From assembly GCA_018267285.1 (NCBI GenBank), contig JAFDYU010000012.1:124001-188000 (forward strand): a stretch of DNA of 64,000 nt, in the 5' to 3' direction. Shown here piece after piece: positions 1 to 9,175 of this stretch; the stretch's first letter is position 1, and each line of letters opens with the position of its first letter. This stretch comes from Bacteroidota bacterium (GTDB lineage Bacteria; Bacteroidota; Bacteroidia; Cytophagales; Cyclobacteriaceae). The notes below the pieces were generated by a model. That model was not told the DNA's origin. It did not search any database and saw only the letters and a program-made list of their open reading frames with translations. A program made the translations under genes and the position numbers.

Positions 1-2
1 CG

Positions 3-506
3 CTCTTGCCCCAAAGTTTTAATCCCATAGATCCGCATGGCGATGTGTCTTTTCAACCGGGCCAAAAATTTGAATGGACCGAATACAATGTTCAATACAA
101 CTCAGACTCGCGAAAAGTATTCACCTATACTGTAAAAGCATCGGGTGGCCAGTTTTACGATGGCCAAAAAAGAGGGCTTAGCGGAACGATCTCTTATCGT
201 TACCAGCCGTATGGAAACATCACCGTAACGTACGATTACAACGACATCCGGATGAGTTATGGCAGTGCCAAGTTTTTACTGATCAGCCCACGGATGGATT
301 TAACGTTCACCAACAAATTATTCTTCACTACCATCGTACAATACAACACACGATACGACAACATGGCTCTAAATGCACGCTTGCAATGGCGCTACAAACC
401 TGTTTCTGATTTCTTTGTTGTTTACACCGAAAACTATTTACCCGAGCATCTGGTATCGAAAAACCGTGCGCTGGTTGTAAAGTGGACGTACTGGCTTAAT
501 CTTTAA
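3..506 (+). CDS. DUF5916-type outer-membrane protein, C-terminal part (partial at left edge)
   Basis: The frame is open to the left edge, so this is only the last ~168 residues. They alternate hydrophobic and polar residues as outer-membrane beta strands do. The closing block, with WRYKP, VYTEN, NRALVVKWTYWLNL and a terminal Leu, is the ending I associate with DUF5916 proteins of Bacteroidota, which carry an N-terminal CBM9-like domain before a C-terminal barrel. The first possible start in view (a TTG near position 6) is not a real start because coding potential continues upstream. The N-terminal domain is outside the window, so no substrate can be suggested. The family call is from memory of the C-terminal pattern. 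Confidence 0.72.
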   Translation, partial: LLPQSFNPIDPHGDVSFQPGQKFEWTEYNVQYNSDSRKVFTYTVKASGGQFYDGQKRGLSGTISYRYQPYGNITVTYDYNDIRMSYGSAKFLLISPRMDLTFTNKLFFTTIVQYNTRYDNMALNARLQWRYKPVSDFFVVYTENYLPEHLVSKNRALVVKWTYWLNL

Positions 507-530
507 CAAGCATTACTCTCGTTTCTTCAT

Positions 531-538
531 TACCTTTG
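531..538 (+). promoter_or_regulatory. Possible -7 element TACCTTTG before the reductase gene
   Basis: TACCTTTG is an exact match to the Bacteroidota -7 consensus TAnnTTTG and ends 20 bases before the ATG at 559. I see no convincing TTTG -33 element at 18-21 bases upstream, so support is only half of the usual promoter. Confidence 0.3.
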
Positions 539-558
539 CCAATAACTCTTTTTAAAAG

Positions 559-1683
559 ATGGCATTTGGATTGTTTAAGAAAACTGAAAAAAAGCAAGAA
601 CCTGCATCAGCAGGCCCGCATTACTACCAACTAACGGTAAAGAAAATAATTGAAGAAACGAAAGATGCTGTATCGCTTGTTTTTGAACAACCCCCATCGG
701 GCAAAATAGCTTACAAGTCGGGTCAGTTTTTAACACTCATCGCCACCATTCAAGGCAAAGAAATACGCAGATCATACTCGCTGTGTTCCTCTCCTTTTAT
801 TGATGAGGACCTCACGGTGATGGTGAAGCGCGTAGAGGCGGGGTTGATGAGCAACTGGCTGCAAGATAACCTGAAGGCAGGCCAGCAACTAAAGGTTTTC
901 GAACCGATGGGAAACTTTACCTCGGAATATTCGAAAGACAAAAAAAGGCATTTGGTAATGTTTGCAGGCGGCAGCGGCATCACGCCCATGATCTCCATTT
1001 TAAAAAGCACGATCACCCAAGAACCCGACAGTATTTGCTCGCTTATCTATTGCAATCGCGACATCGACAATATTATTTTTAAAAAAGAATTGGATTATTG
1101 GCAAACGCAATACGAGGGGCGGGTGCATGTCATCCATATTCTTGACAACGCCCCGATGAACTGGCAAGGTTATTCCGGTTTGCTGAATCAGGAAATGCTG
1201 GTAAAACTTTTCGAACGGATACCCGATTGGGGCCTTGAAAAAACCACGTACCTCATGTGTGGGCCTGAAGGGATGATGAAGAATGTAGAAACGCTTTTAG
1301 CCGCACTAGCTATCCCGAAAGAAAAAATTTTTAAAGAAAGCTTTGTTACCGGCACGATTGATAAGGAGAAAAAAGAAGAGACAAAAGCAGCTACCGTATC
1401 GGGAAACACTGCCCACGAAGTAACCGTTCGGTACGATGGCCAGGAGTATAAATTTATGGTAGAGCCCAACCGTGCCATTTTAGAAACTGCCCTCGATCTG
1501 GGCATAGACCTACCCTACTCCTGCCAAAGCGGGTTGTGCACCGCGTGCCGTGGCCGCGCATTGTCGGGTAAAGTAAAACTCGATGAAGAAGAAGGCCTCT
1601 CGCAATCCGAACGAGCCGAAGGTTATGTGCTCACTTGTGTGGGCCACCCGCTCACGGATGATGTAGTTATTGAGATAGGCTGA
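559..1683 (+). CDS. Ferredoxin-NAD(P)H reductase with C-terminal [2Fe-2S] domain (PaaE/Hmp-like)
   Basis: This is a soluble flavoprotein of the phenylacetate-CoA oxygenase reductase type that moves electrons from NAD(P)H through FAD to a [2Fe-2S] centre. The FAD-binding motif RSYS is at residues 71-74. The nucleotide-binding motif GGSGITP starts at residue 137. A plant-type ferredoxin domain closes the 374-residue protein, with cluster ligands C322, C327, C330 and C360 in the CxxxxCxxC...C arrangement. No paaABCD oxygenase genes are nearby, so a role in phenylacetate breakdown is not supported by context. It may serve a desaturase or hydroxylase elsewhere. The gene ends 4 bases from a convergent hydrolase gene. 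Confidence 0.88.
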   Translation: MAFGLFKKTEKKQEPASAGPHYYQLTVKKIIEETKDAVSLVFEQPPSGKIAYKSGQFLTLIATIQGKEIRRSYSLCSSPFIDEDLTVMVKRVEAGLMSNWLQDNLKAGQQLKVFEPMGNFTSEYSKDKKRHLVMFAGGSGITPMISILKSTITQEPDSICSLIYCNRDIDNIIFKKELDYWQTQYEGRVHVIHILDNAPMNWQGYSGLLNQEMLVKLFERIPDWGLEKTTYLMCGPEGMMKNVETLLAALAIPKEKIFKESFVTGTIDKEKKEETKAATVSGNTAHEVTVRYDGQEYKFMVEPNRAILETALDLGIDLPYSCQSGLCTACRGRALSGKVKLDEEEGLSQSERAEGYVLTCVGHPLTDDVVIEIG

Positions 1684-1687
1684 TTTA

Positions 1688-2788
1688 TTATTTGGGAACT
1701 GGCATCGCCCTCTCTTTTAATCCCACCATCGCTAATATTTTCTTTCTGAATTCTTCTCTGGGAAATGATCGGTTGCTGAGCACAACGTATAAAAATCCCT
1801 GTTCAGGGATGCTTACGAAATCTGCGTGAAACCCTCCTTGCGTGCCTGTATGCGATACAATTTTGGTGTGGTCATCCGTTTGACTAATAAACCAACTATA
1901 GCCAATGTAAGGCGGAAGACTATCAAGCCATGGGGTATACCGCATGATCGATCGTGAATGCTCAATCACATCTTTTTTTAAAAACAGTGCGTTGCGCAAG
2001 GCCAGCTCGTAGTGCGCCAGTTCACGCACAGAACTCCACACCCCACCGTTGCCAGCTGCTGCAAAGGTGGGTTCCTCGCCATAATCTTTTTCTATAAACT
2101 TGCCTTGGCTCCGAACATAACCGTGCGACACACCTTGTTGCGGGTAAGCCCCATCTGTGATTTTGCTGGTCGGCATATTGGAAGGCTTGAAAATCTTTTC
2201 AGACACAACCTCTTGCCATTTTCTGCCTGTCACTTTCTCGATAATCAATGCTAAACCGTTGAATGCCGGGTTCGAGTACTCGAAACGCGAGCCGGGCTCA
2301 AATAGCAATGAATCATTTAGTTCTATGGGGTTCCAATTTTCTTGATCCTTAGCTGTGAGCAAATACACACTGTCGAGAAACTTTCTCCGGTTGTCGGGTA
2401 AGCCTGACGTGTGTGTGAGTAAATGGTGTAACTTCACTTTTTTAGAGATGGACGGGTTTTTAAAATTAAAGTATTGATCCAATCTGTCGTCCACACTTAA
2501 ACGACCTTCTGTTGCAAGTAAAAGAACCGTGTTGGCAACAAATGTTTTCGATATCGAACCAATATTGAACAAAGTTGTTGGTGCGATCTTTTCTCCGGAT
2601 ACTATATCAGCCAGGCCATATCCTTTCTCAAAAAGAATTTTATTTCCGTGCATTATAAGCACAGCAGCCCCGGGTTCTTCTTTTCTAAACTCTGATAAAA
2701 ATAAACGATCTACCGGATCAACGGTTTTTTGGTGTTTGGGCGTACATGCGCACATAATAAAAAGAAAAGGCAATACTGTTTTTCTCAT
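1688..2788 (-). CDS. Beta-lactamase-family serine hydrolase, lipoprotein
   Basis: The 366-residue product is a class C beta-lactamase/DD-peptidase-fold serine hydrolase. The SxxK motif is S78-I-S-K81, followed by a YSN motif near residue 170 and an HTG triad (equivalent to KTG) near residue 310, so the active site looks intact. The N-terminus MRKTVLPFLFIMCAC is a lipoprotein-type signal with Cys in the first 15 residues, suggesting membrane anchoring. Such proteins usually act as esterases, D-aminopeptidases or muropeptide hydrolases rather than resistance enzymes. The substrate cannot be deduced. It is transcribed alone and converges on the reductase gene. Confidence 0.85.
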   Translation of the reverse strand: MRKTVLPFLFIMCACTPKHQKTVDPVDRLFLSEFRKEEPGAAVLIMHGNKILFEKGYGLADIVSGEKIAPTTLFNIGSISKTFVANTVLLLATEGRLSVDDRLDQYFNFKNPSISKKVKLHHLLTHTSGLPDNRRKFLDSVYLLTAKDQENWNPIELNDSLLFEPGSRFEYSNPAFNGLALIIEKVTGRKWQEVVSEKIFKPSNMPTSKITDGAYPQQGVSHGYVRSQGKFIEKDYGEEPTFAAAGNGGVWSSVRELAHYELALRNALFLKKDVIEHSRSIMRYTPWLDSLPPYIGYSWFISQTDDHTKIVSHTGTQGGFHADFVSIPEQGFLYVVLSNRSFPREEFRKKILAMVGLKERAMPVPK

Positions 2789-2857
2789 AAAATCTTTGAA
2801 AAAAGTAAACCGACACCAAAAAAAGAATTTAAATATAGACAGTTAAGATAATATGGT

Positions 2858-3439
2858 TTACCATTCTATTTTTTTGGCTACAATTTTTGCCGAGCTTTTT
2901 GGAGATTCTTTCATTTTTGCATGCAGCAGCTTGCAATTATTTTTCATTTTTTGTACGATAGTGGCTTGGTGCTGTGTCCACAATTTTTGCCAACCCGTGG
3001 CATTTAATTCTGTTGCGGGTTTTGTTTTGCCACTTTCAATCATGTTGTAATACCGATCTTGCCTGTAATAATGAAATAAAAAATTATTGAAGTGGTACCG
3101 GTACTTGTTGTCTTTTACTTCAATAGAAAGGTTATAGCTTATGGCTCCTGAAATTTTCTTTAAAATTCCGGCTTGAGCATATACAAAGAATGAACAAAGG
3201 CCATACACTTTTCCATCAATGGAATCTTTAAGCTTCAATTCAAATTTTTCATCGTTCTGGCGAAGTCCAGCAATCCATGACATGGCATTTTTAAACAATT
3301 GGTATTTTGATAAGGAATCAACAGCAACTATATTTTCAAATTCCATCGTTTCAGTTTCATCCGAACTCAAAATTGATTGAGCCCGGATGATCCCTTCAGA
3401 AACCAAAGTGATCGCAACTGAAATGAAAATGTACTTCAT
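2858..3439 (-). CDS. Exported protein, DUF4468-like
   Basis: I chose the start at 3439 because it gives a clear signal peptide (MKYIFISVAITLVSEGIIRAQS). Longer in-frame starts would run into the porin gene upstream. The mature ~175 residues have a helix with SWIAG, a GKVYG strand, and a strand block ending KDNKYRYHF. That order is what I remember of DUF4468 (TBP-like fold) proteins of Bacteroidota, though this is a weak match. The C-terminal tail is rich in Lys. It begins 19 bases after the porin stop and may be the last gene of the amtB-porin unit. Function is unknown. Confidence 0.6.
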   Translation of the reverse strand: MKYIFISVAITLVSEGIIRAQSILSSDETETMEFENIVAVDSLSKYQLFKNAMSWIAGLRQNDEKFELKLKDSIDGKVYGLCSFFVYAQAGILKKISGAISYNLSIEVKDNKYRYHFNNFLFHYYRQDRYYNMIESGKTKPATELNATGWQKLWTQHQATIVQKMKNNCKLLHAKMKESPKSSAKIVAKKIEW

Positions 3440-3458
3440 GTAAAATAGTTCTTTTACC

Positions 3459-4748
3459 CTAATATTTATATATAAAAGCTGCTCCGAAAGTTTCTTGTTC
3501 ATTAGCCCCTGTACCGCTTCGGTTTTCATAATAATCGAATTCTCCATTTTTTGTTTTGGCTGCCACATCAATTCGTAGTTCCGGTTTCACAATCAAATGT
3601 CCATCGGCCAACGTTATCGGAGCCGTAAGCGTAAATGACCGATTGATCGTTCCGAGGTACCGAACCGCATTTTGGTCATTGAAATATTCCCAACGGGCTC
3701 CTATGCCCACCACATCGTTGATGGCATAATTGGAATACAATGCAACACCGCCCCAACCAGGTTTGGTAGAGCCATACGCAGCACGGATAGCATCGGCATC
3801 TGTACCCGTTGCTTTGAAGTTGTAAAAACCATACGCAGCATTCAGGCCCAGATAAAATTGAGTTGTAATTTGATAACCTGTGGTTACGTCAAAAAGTTGG
3901 CGCGTATAGTTTTGCAAATAAGCTTTCCCACTGGCAACCGCAACAGACGACAGATACGTATCATCCCCATAACCCCCAATATAATTCAGGTAGATATTGA
4001 ATCCTTTTACGGGATTAATAAAGAGTTGTGAGATGACCGATTTCTGCGAATTGTTGTCGAACAAATTATCCCAGTTGTTCACTAAACCGGCCATCAACAC
4101 CACCTTATCTGTAAGCATGTAGTTTGCTTTGGCACCGATGTGGTAAAAAGGGCCATTATTAAAAAGATTGGAAAGCGAGTAGTTGTAATTGACTGGTGCA
4201 TCGATTACTTCGTAGCCGATGTGCGTACCAAACTGGCCAACGGTAAAACTAAGTTTTTCGGTTGCACGATACGTAAAGTAGGCTTGCTTAATGGCAGCAG
4301 ATGTTCCGTATAACTGATTGATGTAGCCGCTGTTGGAACCGCTAGGATACCACAAGCTGGTGTTGTAGTTGCTGTTGTTCGCCACACGTGTATTGCCAAA
4401 GTTGCCCAGTTCAGCGTTTGGACCAAACGTAAGATCAATCACGAGGTCTGATTTTTTATCGGAATACATAAACTTGGTTTGTACCAATCCTAATGAAAAC
4501 TGGTCAGTGAGTCTATCGAAGGCACGGCCAGCCGGATATCCTCCATTTACCGATGGGTTGCCCATCAAAGTTCCCGACTGCGGGTTATTGAATGCATGAA
4601 GGATGTACGAATCAATGTATCCGGAAAGGGTTACTTTGGGTTTATCTTCTTTTTCTTCCTTTGCTTCGGTGGTGTCTTGAGAAAAAGCAGGAAAAGCAGC
4701 CACAATATTGGACAGATAAAACAATAGGGTTTGTAAAGATTTTCTCAT
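3459..4748 (-). CDS. Outer-membrane beta-barrel porin (OmpL/BBP2-like)
   Basis: The 429-residue protein has a signal peptide (cleavage near AFSQ) followed by an acidic/Lys linker. It then runs entirely as amphipathic beta strands ending in Lys-Tyr, a typical outer-membrane barrel. The opening SGYIDSYILHAFNNP and the HIGYEVIDAP segment fit the putative beta-barrel porin-2 family (PF07642) of Bacteroidota. It starts 15 bases after the ammonium transporter stop on the same strand, so the two are probably one transcript. That pairing suggests a porin for ammonium or small nitrogenous solutes, but this is inferred only from linkage. Confidence 0.8.
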   Translation of the reverse strand: MRKSLQTLLFYLSNIVAAFPAFSQDTTEAKEEKEDKPKVTLSGYIDSYILHAFNNPQSGTLMGNPSVNGGYPAGRAFDRLTDQFSLGLVQTKFMYSDKKSDLVIDLTFGPNAELGNFGNTRVANNSNYNTSLWYPSGSNSGYINQLYGTSAAIKQAYFTYRATEKLSFTVGQFGTHIGYEVIDAPVNYNYSLSNLFNNGPFYHIGAKANYMLTDKVVLMAGLVNNWDNLFDNNSQKSVISQLFINPVKGFNIYLNYIGGYGDDTYLSSVAVASGKAYLQNYTRQLFDVTTGYQITTQFYLGLNAAYGFYNFKATGTDADAIRAAYGSTKPGWGGVALYSNYAINDVVGIGARWEYFNDQNAVRYLGTINRSFTLTAPITLADGHLIVKPELRIDVAAKTKNGEFDYYENRSGTGANEQETFGAAFIYKY

Positions 4749-4763
4749 GGATATTTTTTTAGG

Positions 4764-6116
4764 TTATGCTGCTGTTTCTTTTATTTTATTCATCTCGATC
4801 GGGTACAAGTACTCACCATGCTGGCTGAAGTCGTTCCCTATCATTTTTTCTGCAGAGCTTACGCGAAGAGAGGAAACCAGGTCTGTAATTTTTAAGATGA
4901 TGTACGAGCCAATCGTAACATAAGCAACCACAACCACAAGGCCGATCATGTGTACTTTAAACAAAGCCGTCTCGCCAAAGAAAAGGCCATTGCCCGTAGT
5001 GTTGGCACCATTAACGGCTGTGTTGGCAAACAAGGCCGTCATTACCATGCCCACCAGGCCACCCACACCGTGGCACGGAAAAACATCGAGCGTATCTTCC
5101 AATGAAGTTTTAGATTTCCAGTGCACTACAAGGTTGCTGATCAGCGCAGCCACCGTACCGATAAACAAACTTGAGGGAATGGTAACAAAGCCTGCCGCAG
5201 GCGTGATGGCAACAAGGCCCACAACAGCACCAATGCAAAACCCAAGAGCCGAAGGTTTTTTTCCGCGCACCACATCAAAAAGCACCCAACACAATCCGGC
5301 TGCTGCTGAAGCCGTGTTGGTAGTAGCAAAAGCCGATGCGGCCAGAGTTCCGGCACTTAAAGCACTGCCCGCATTAAATCCAAACCATCCAAACCACAGC
5401 AACCCCGTGCCCAGCAATACAAAGGGAATGTTAGCGGGTGCGATCGGTTCTTTCTCAACCGACTTATCGCGCAAGTAAATCGAAGCTATCAAAGCGGCAA
5501 ATCCGGCTGACATGTGCACTACGGTTCCGCCCGCAAAATCCAGTACACCTAATTTGAATAAAAATCCCTCAGGGTGCCAGGTCCAGTGTGCCAATGGCGC
5601 ATAGATAAATATCGAGAACAAAACAAGGAAGATCACATACGACTTGAATTTAACCCGTTCGGCAAATGTGCCGGTAATCAGAGCGGGTGTGATGATGGCA
5701 AACTTCAACTGAAAAAAAGCAAACAAAATCAATGGAATTGTGGGTGCCAGTGACCACGGCTTTCCATCTAATACATTCTGAAACATAAAAAATGTTCCCG
5801 GGTTGCCGATATACCCGCCAAGCGAATCGCCAAACGCTAAACTGAACCCCACCACTATCCACACTACGCTTATTACACCCATGGCAATAAAACTTTGCAA
5901 CATGGTAGAGATAATGTTTTTGGTATCAATCATCCCTCCATAAAAGAAAGCAAGGCCTGGAGTCATTAATAACACCAGGGCAGATGCGGCCAGCATCCAG
6001 GCTACATCACCGGAGTTCATGCCATCTGTATGGATTGGCCCAGGCACTGCCGGAATAAAAAGAGCCAATACGCTGATGGCAAGCAAAAACACAAAGTAGA
6101 TAACTGATTTTTTCAT
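4764..6116 (-). CDS. amtB: Ammonium transporter
   Basis: This is an Amt/Rh-family inner-membrane channel for NH4+/NH3 with about eleven hydrophobic segments after an N-terminal signal-like helix. The family signature DFAGGTVVHMSAG contains the first pore His. The second is in DVFPCHGVGGLVGM. Both members of the twin-His pair are therefore present. I placed the start at MKKSVIYF (6116). MPMKK at 6122 is equally possible, and a longer 472-residue frame begins in AT-rich leader sequence. The porin follows 15 bases downstream. No glnK/glnB (PII) gene is adjacent, although most amtB genes have one. Confidence 0.93.
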   Translation of the reverse strand: MKKSVIYFVFLLAISVLALFIPAVPGPIHTDGMNSGDVAWMLAASALVLLMTPGLAFFYGGMIDTKNIISTMLQSFIAMGVISVVWIVVGFSLAFGDSLGGYIGNPGTFFMFQNVLDGKPWSLAPTIPLILFAFFQLKFAIITPALITGTFAERVKFKSYVIFLVLFSIFIYAPLAHWTWHPEGFLFKLGVLDFAGGTVVHMSAGFAALIASIYLRDKSVEKEPIAPANIPFVLLGTGLLWFGWFGFNAGSALSAGTLAASAFATTNTASAAAGLCWVLFDVVRGKKPSALGFCIGAVVGLVAITPAAGFVTIPSSLFIGTVAALISNLVVHWKSKTSLEDTLDVFPCHGVGGLVGMVMTALFANTAVNGANTTGNGLFFGETALFKVHMIGLVVVVAYVTIGSYIILKITDLVSSLRVSSAEKMIGNDFSQHGEYLYPIEMNKIKETAA

Positions 6117-6361
6117 AGGCATAGGGGTAAAAGTTTTTAATTGTGTAAAAATTGTTGTGTTGGTTAAAAATATAAGCAACATTAATAAAAATGTTTAATA
6201 TTTTATTAATCAATGGTATTTTTTTAATCAATATTTTAAAAATAGAAATATAAATTGATGTAAATGGGTAAATTTTAAACTTGAAGAAGTAATAATAGCC
6301 GTTTGGCCAGTTTCTTGATATGGCTTACTTTTTAATCTTTAAAAAGCAGGGACATCATATC

Positions 6362-6931
6362 ATGATTGAGAAATTGGTATTCGTTGGCATGTTCTATTGG
6401 TTCGGAATCGTTTGCGCCAATGCCCAAGTGCTAACCAAGTATGATAAGTTTGAATTAAAAGAAGGCGAATTGGTTTGGCAGAATACCTATAACTACCCGG
6501 GTAATTCTGACAGCATACGGGCTGCAGTGGTGCAAATGCTTAAATCAAAATATTATACGTTCAATGTTATCAGAAACGAAGCCGGCTATAATGGCGAGTT
6601 GAAACACTATAAAATCAACTGTAAAAAATATGGTAAAACGTACTTCAATACTCCTCGCATTTATTGCGATGGCGACTGGGCCGGTAAGTTTATCTTAGAA
6701 ATAAAAGATAATGCCTACCGGGTAACGGTCTATGCACTTTTTTATGAAACTGCACGGATGGGTTCAGACTATTTGCGCACCGAACGCGTGGTGAAAGGAA
6801 GGTATATAGATGCCGTAACCAAGCGATCGGGGTCAACCTTTAGGAAAAAAGAACTTACTCACATTTCCCTGATGAGTTTTAGCTTAAAAGATGAATTTGG
6901 CCTTGAAAGCACGGTACGTGTCAACAATTAA
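6362..6931 (+). CDS. Exported protein of unknown function
   Basis: The start at 6362 gives a signal peptide (MIEKLVFVGMFYWFGIVCANAQ). A start 14 codons earlier would put charged residues ahead of it. The mature ~168 residues contain an SIRAAVVQMLKSKYY helix and a strand block GKFILEIKDNAYRVTVYALFYE. This is reminiscent of the TBP-like DUF4468 layout also seen weakly in the product at 2858-3439. I do not recognise a specific family. The gene stands alone, with 245 AT-rich bases between it and divergent amtB, and it ends 14 bases from the convergent 741-residue gene. Confidence 0.6.
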   Translation: MIEKLVFVGMFYWFGIVCANAQVLTKYDKFELKEGELVWQNTYNYPGNSDSIRAAVVQMLKSKYYTFNVIRNEAGYNGELKHYKINCKKYGKTYFNTPRIYCDGDWAGKFILEIKDNAYRVTVYALFYETARMGSDYLRTERVVKGRYIDAVTKRSGSTFRKKELTHISLMSFSLKDEFGLESTVRVNN

Positions 6932-6945
6932 TTTGTTCAACGTCT

Positions 6946-9171
6946 TTAAAAAATCTTTTGCCCAAACTTATTCATCATGATATGAACATTCATGCCTTCA
7001 ACGTTCATCGGTTTTACTTCCTGGTCAAATGTTCCCTCAACACCCAATAAGTTAATTGACATATCGTTCACCTTAACGGTCTTAACTACAAGTGTCGAGT
7101 TTGTAGATTGAACAGGTTGTGCCTTCACAATATCACCCTGACTATTGAATAACACCACAAACGGATTTGATTCCATCTTTGAGACCTGTGTGCGGAATTC
7201 TTTTCCTTCTGTTTTAAGAATCATGAAATTTCCAACCAACAAATTTCCGTCATTCAGATTTACCATTTCATTAAAAGAGCCGGCTACTTCAATTATTCTA
7301 CGCCAGATAACATCGCCCAATGTATTAATACCCATTACAACAATTGGTTCAAGTTGGGAGTAATTATTTTTTTTGTCAGCCCCTTTCAACACCAATATAA
7401 ATGAGTTGGTCGTTTCAATATAAATGAGTCTGCGCGGATAATTTTCTTCTTTAAGCCTTGCTTTAAACTTTTCTTCTCCTCTATCGCTAAAATAAACAAG
7501 TGTGTTGGCTGCAAACTGTTTTACGGTGTCCACCGTATGAACTACCACGGCACAACCTTCGCGGGTAAGCTCAAGTGTGGTTACATAATTACTGGCGTCC
7601 GGAATCTTACTCAATGTGTCAACTTTAAAATCAAAATTTTTAATCCATCCGGGTTTACCATCCGGATTTACTTTAGCTAAAAAGGAAGCGGAATAGCTCA
7701 ACTTTTTATTGCTTTTATAAATGCCCGATAAATAAATACTGCCGTCAGCATTTTTTTTATTGAGCAGAGTTATCAAGGCTCCCTGATCAATTTGGTCTTT
7801 AGTCGGTTCGGTCACCTGAAGTGGAACATTCCATTTGCCAAATCGTAAAAATTTGTTGTCCGATTTCGATATAATAGCAGGTTGAATGTACCCCTTAATT
7901 TCAGCTTGTAGTCTGGCTGTATAGTTTTTAAACAACTTGTCGATCTCCGATTCTTTAGTTAAATAATAGCTCGACAAGTCGTCTTTACTTCCATAGTATT
8001 TTGTAAAAAAACCACTGTGCTTACCTATTTTAGCATCTGTGATACGCTCTCTGATAATATTGGCCAGCGTATCTGCATTACGGCAGGCGTAAATCAGTGA
8101 GCTAAGTTGATCGGCATTCCGATCTGAAAAGGTGGTGTCGGGTGTAAATAATTTTTCTTGCAGCTTCCAATGTTGCTCAAAAGTTTTGTAATCCAACAAA
8201 GCCAGCACAAGCGATTGTTTATCGTAATTATTAAGATTAAAAATTAATTGTTTGTCTAATTTTATAGGAGTTAAGCCTATTTCTTGGGTTGCCCCATTTA
8301 TTTTTGACAGCGATTGATCTAACCTCTCTTCAGCCTGTTCAAGGTCTTTCCGCAACGCAGCAATTGGACCTTGTACCGATTTTCGCACTTGAGCTACCCA
8401 TGTCTGATAGTCCCAGAAAAAAACTCTATCAGTTAAAAAATTAAGGCTGGTCGTTAATCCGTCAAGCCGGTAAGTAACGATAGGATTAACTTCATAATGT
8501 TGATGATGCCGCAACAAAGGGTAATCTTTAGTAAGCGCCAGATATTTATCAAATGAATATTTTGCGGAGTCATACGCAAGCCTGAGGGTTTCAAGCTGAG
8601 TGTCTAAGTCGTTATTATAATACAAATACAAATCGTTTAGACTCAAAAATCGGCTGTTAATGCCGGCAAAGATTTTAACTGCCTGGTCGTAGAAATTAAC
8701 GCTTTTGGTAAATGCAATGTAAATGGGTGGTAATTTTTTTATAAACAACTCGGCAGAGTCATAGCCGTTTTTTATTTTGGCAGATACAATTGCAAAAGGA
8801 ACGTTTGGCTGACCCTTGGCATCCGTTATTTTAAAAATCGGAAAGTAATACAAATTATTTTTATTCACCTCGTGCTCGTTAACCAATAATTTTGCTTTGA
8901 TGTAGCGTAATTTGGCTTGATCTGCGTTGGCCATTACATACTCATAATGAGTAAGTGGGTCGGTGTGCTTGTAGTTTTCTTCATAGACCAGAGCCATTCT
9001 GAAATTAGCGTTGGGGTGATCCATCTCCACAGCCAAAAATTCTTTTAAGGAGTTACGCAGTTCTTCGGGGCCCATGGTCGCCATCAACGGAAATAATTCT
9101 TTGAATTTCATTCGCTGAGAAAAACTGGTGAATGAAACGAGAATTAATAAAAAAAATGTCAATCTTCCCAT
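6946..9171 (-). CDS. Exported protein, helical N-terminus and propeller-like C-terminus
   Basis: The 741-residue product has a signal peptide (cleavage near FTSFSQ), then ~400 mostly helical residues. Their start (PEELRNSLKEFLAVEMDHPNANFRMA) resembles a TPR-like or solenoid segment. From about residue 440 the sequence turns to repeated beta blocks such as GALITLLNKKNADGSIYLSG, VVMGINTLGDVIWRR and DGNLLVGNF, suggesting a beta-propeller. I do not recognise a named family. It is the last gene of a compact unit with the PD40-OmpA gene (4-base gap) and the TPR-CHAT gene, so the three probably act together in the periplasm or at the outer membrane. Confidence 0.7.
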   Translation of the reverse strand: MGRLTFFLLILVSFTSFSQRMKFKELFPLMATMGPEELRNSLKEFLAVEMDHPNANFRMALVYEENYKHTDPLTHYEYVMANADQAKLRYIKAKLLVNEHEVNKNNLYYFPIFKITDAKGQPNVPFAIVSAKIKNGYDSAELFIKKLPPIYIAFTKSVNFYDQAVKIFAGINSRFLSLNDLYLYYNNDLDTQLETLRLAYDSAKYSFDKYLALTKDYPLLRHHQHYEVNPIVTYRLDGLTTSLNFLTDRVFFWDYQTWVAQVRKSVQGPIAALRKDLEQAEERLDQSLSKINGATQEIGLTPIKLDKQLIFNLNNYDKQSLVLALLDYKTFEQHWKLQEKLFTPDTTFSDRNADQLSSLIYACRNADTLANIIRERITDAKIGKHSGFFTKYYGSKDDLSSYYLTKESEIDKLFKNYTARLQAEIKGYIQPAIISKSDNKFLRFGKWNVPLQVTEPTKDQIDQGALITLLNKKNADGSIYLSGIYKSNKKLSYSASFLAKVNPDGKPGWIKNFDFKVDTLSKIPDASNYVTTLELTREGCAVVVHTVDTVKQFAANTLVYFSDRGEEKFKARLKEENYPRRLIYIETTNSFILVLKGADKKNNYSQLEPIVVMGINTLGDVIWRRIIEVAGSFNEMVNLNDGNLLVGNFMILKTEGKEFRTQVSKMESNPFVVLFNSQGDIVKAQPVQSTNSTLVVKTVKVNDMSINLLGVEGTFDQEVKPMNVEGMNVHIMMNKFGQKIF

Positions 9172-9175
9172 AGAG

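Noticed and set aside
4948-5478. Plus-strand open frame (176 codons) opposite amtB
   Set aside because: It is antisense to well-conserved amtB codons, and the composition (Pro/Ala/Thr rich) is what antisense of a membrane protein gives.
6183-6361. sigma54-type promoter (TGGC...TTGC) for amtB or the 6362 gene
   Set aside because: TTTGGCCAGTTTCTTGAT has GG but no GC at the required ten-base spacing on either strand. The gap is just AT-rich.
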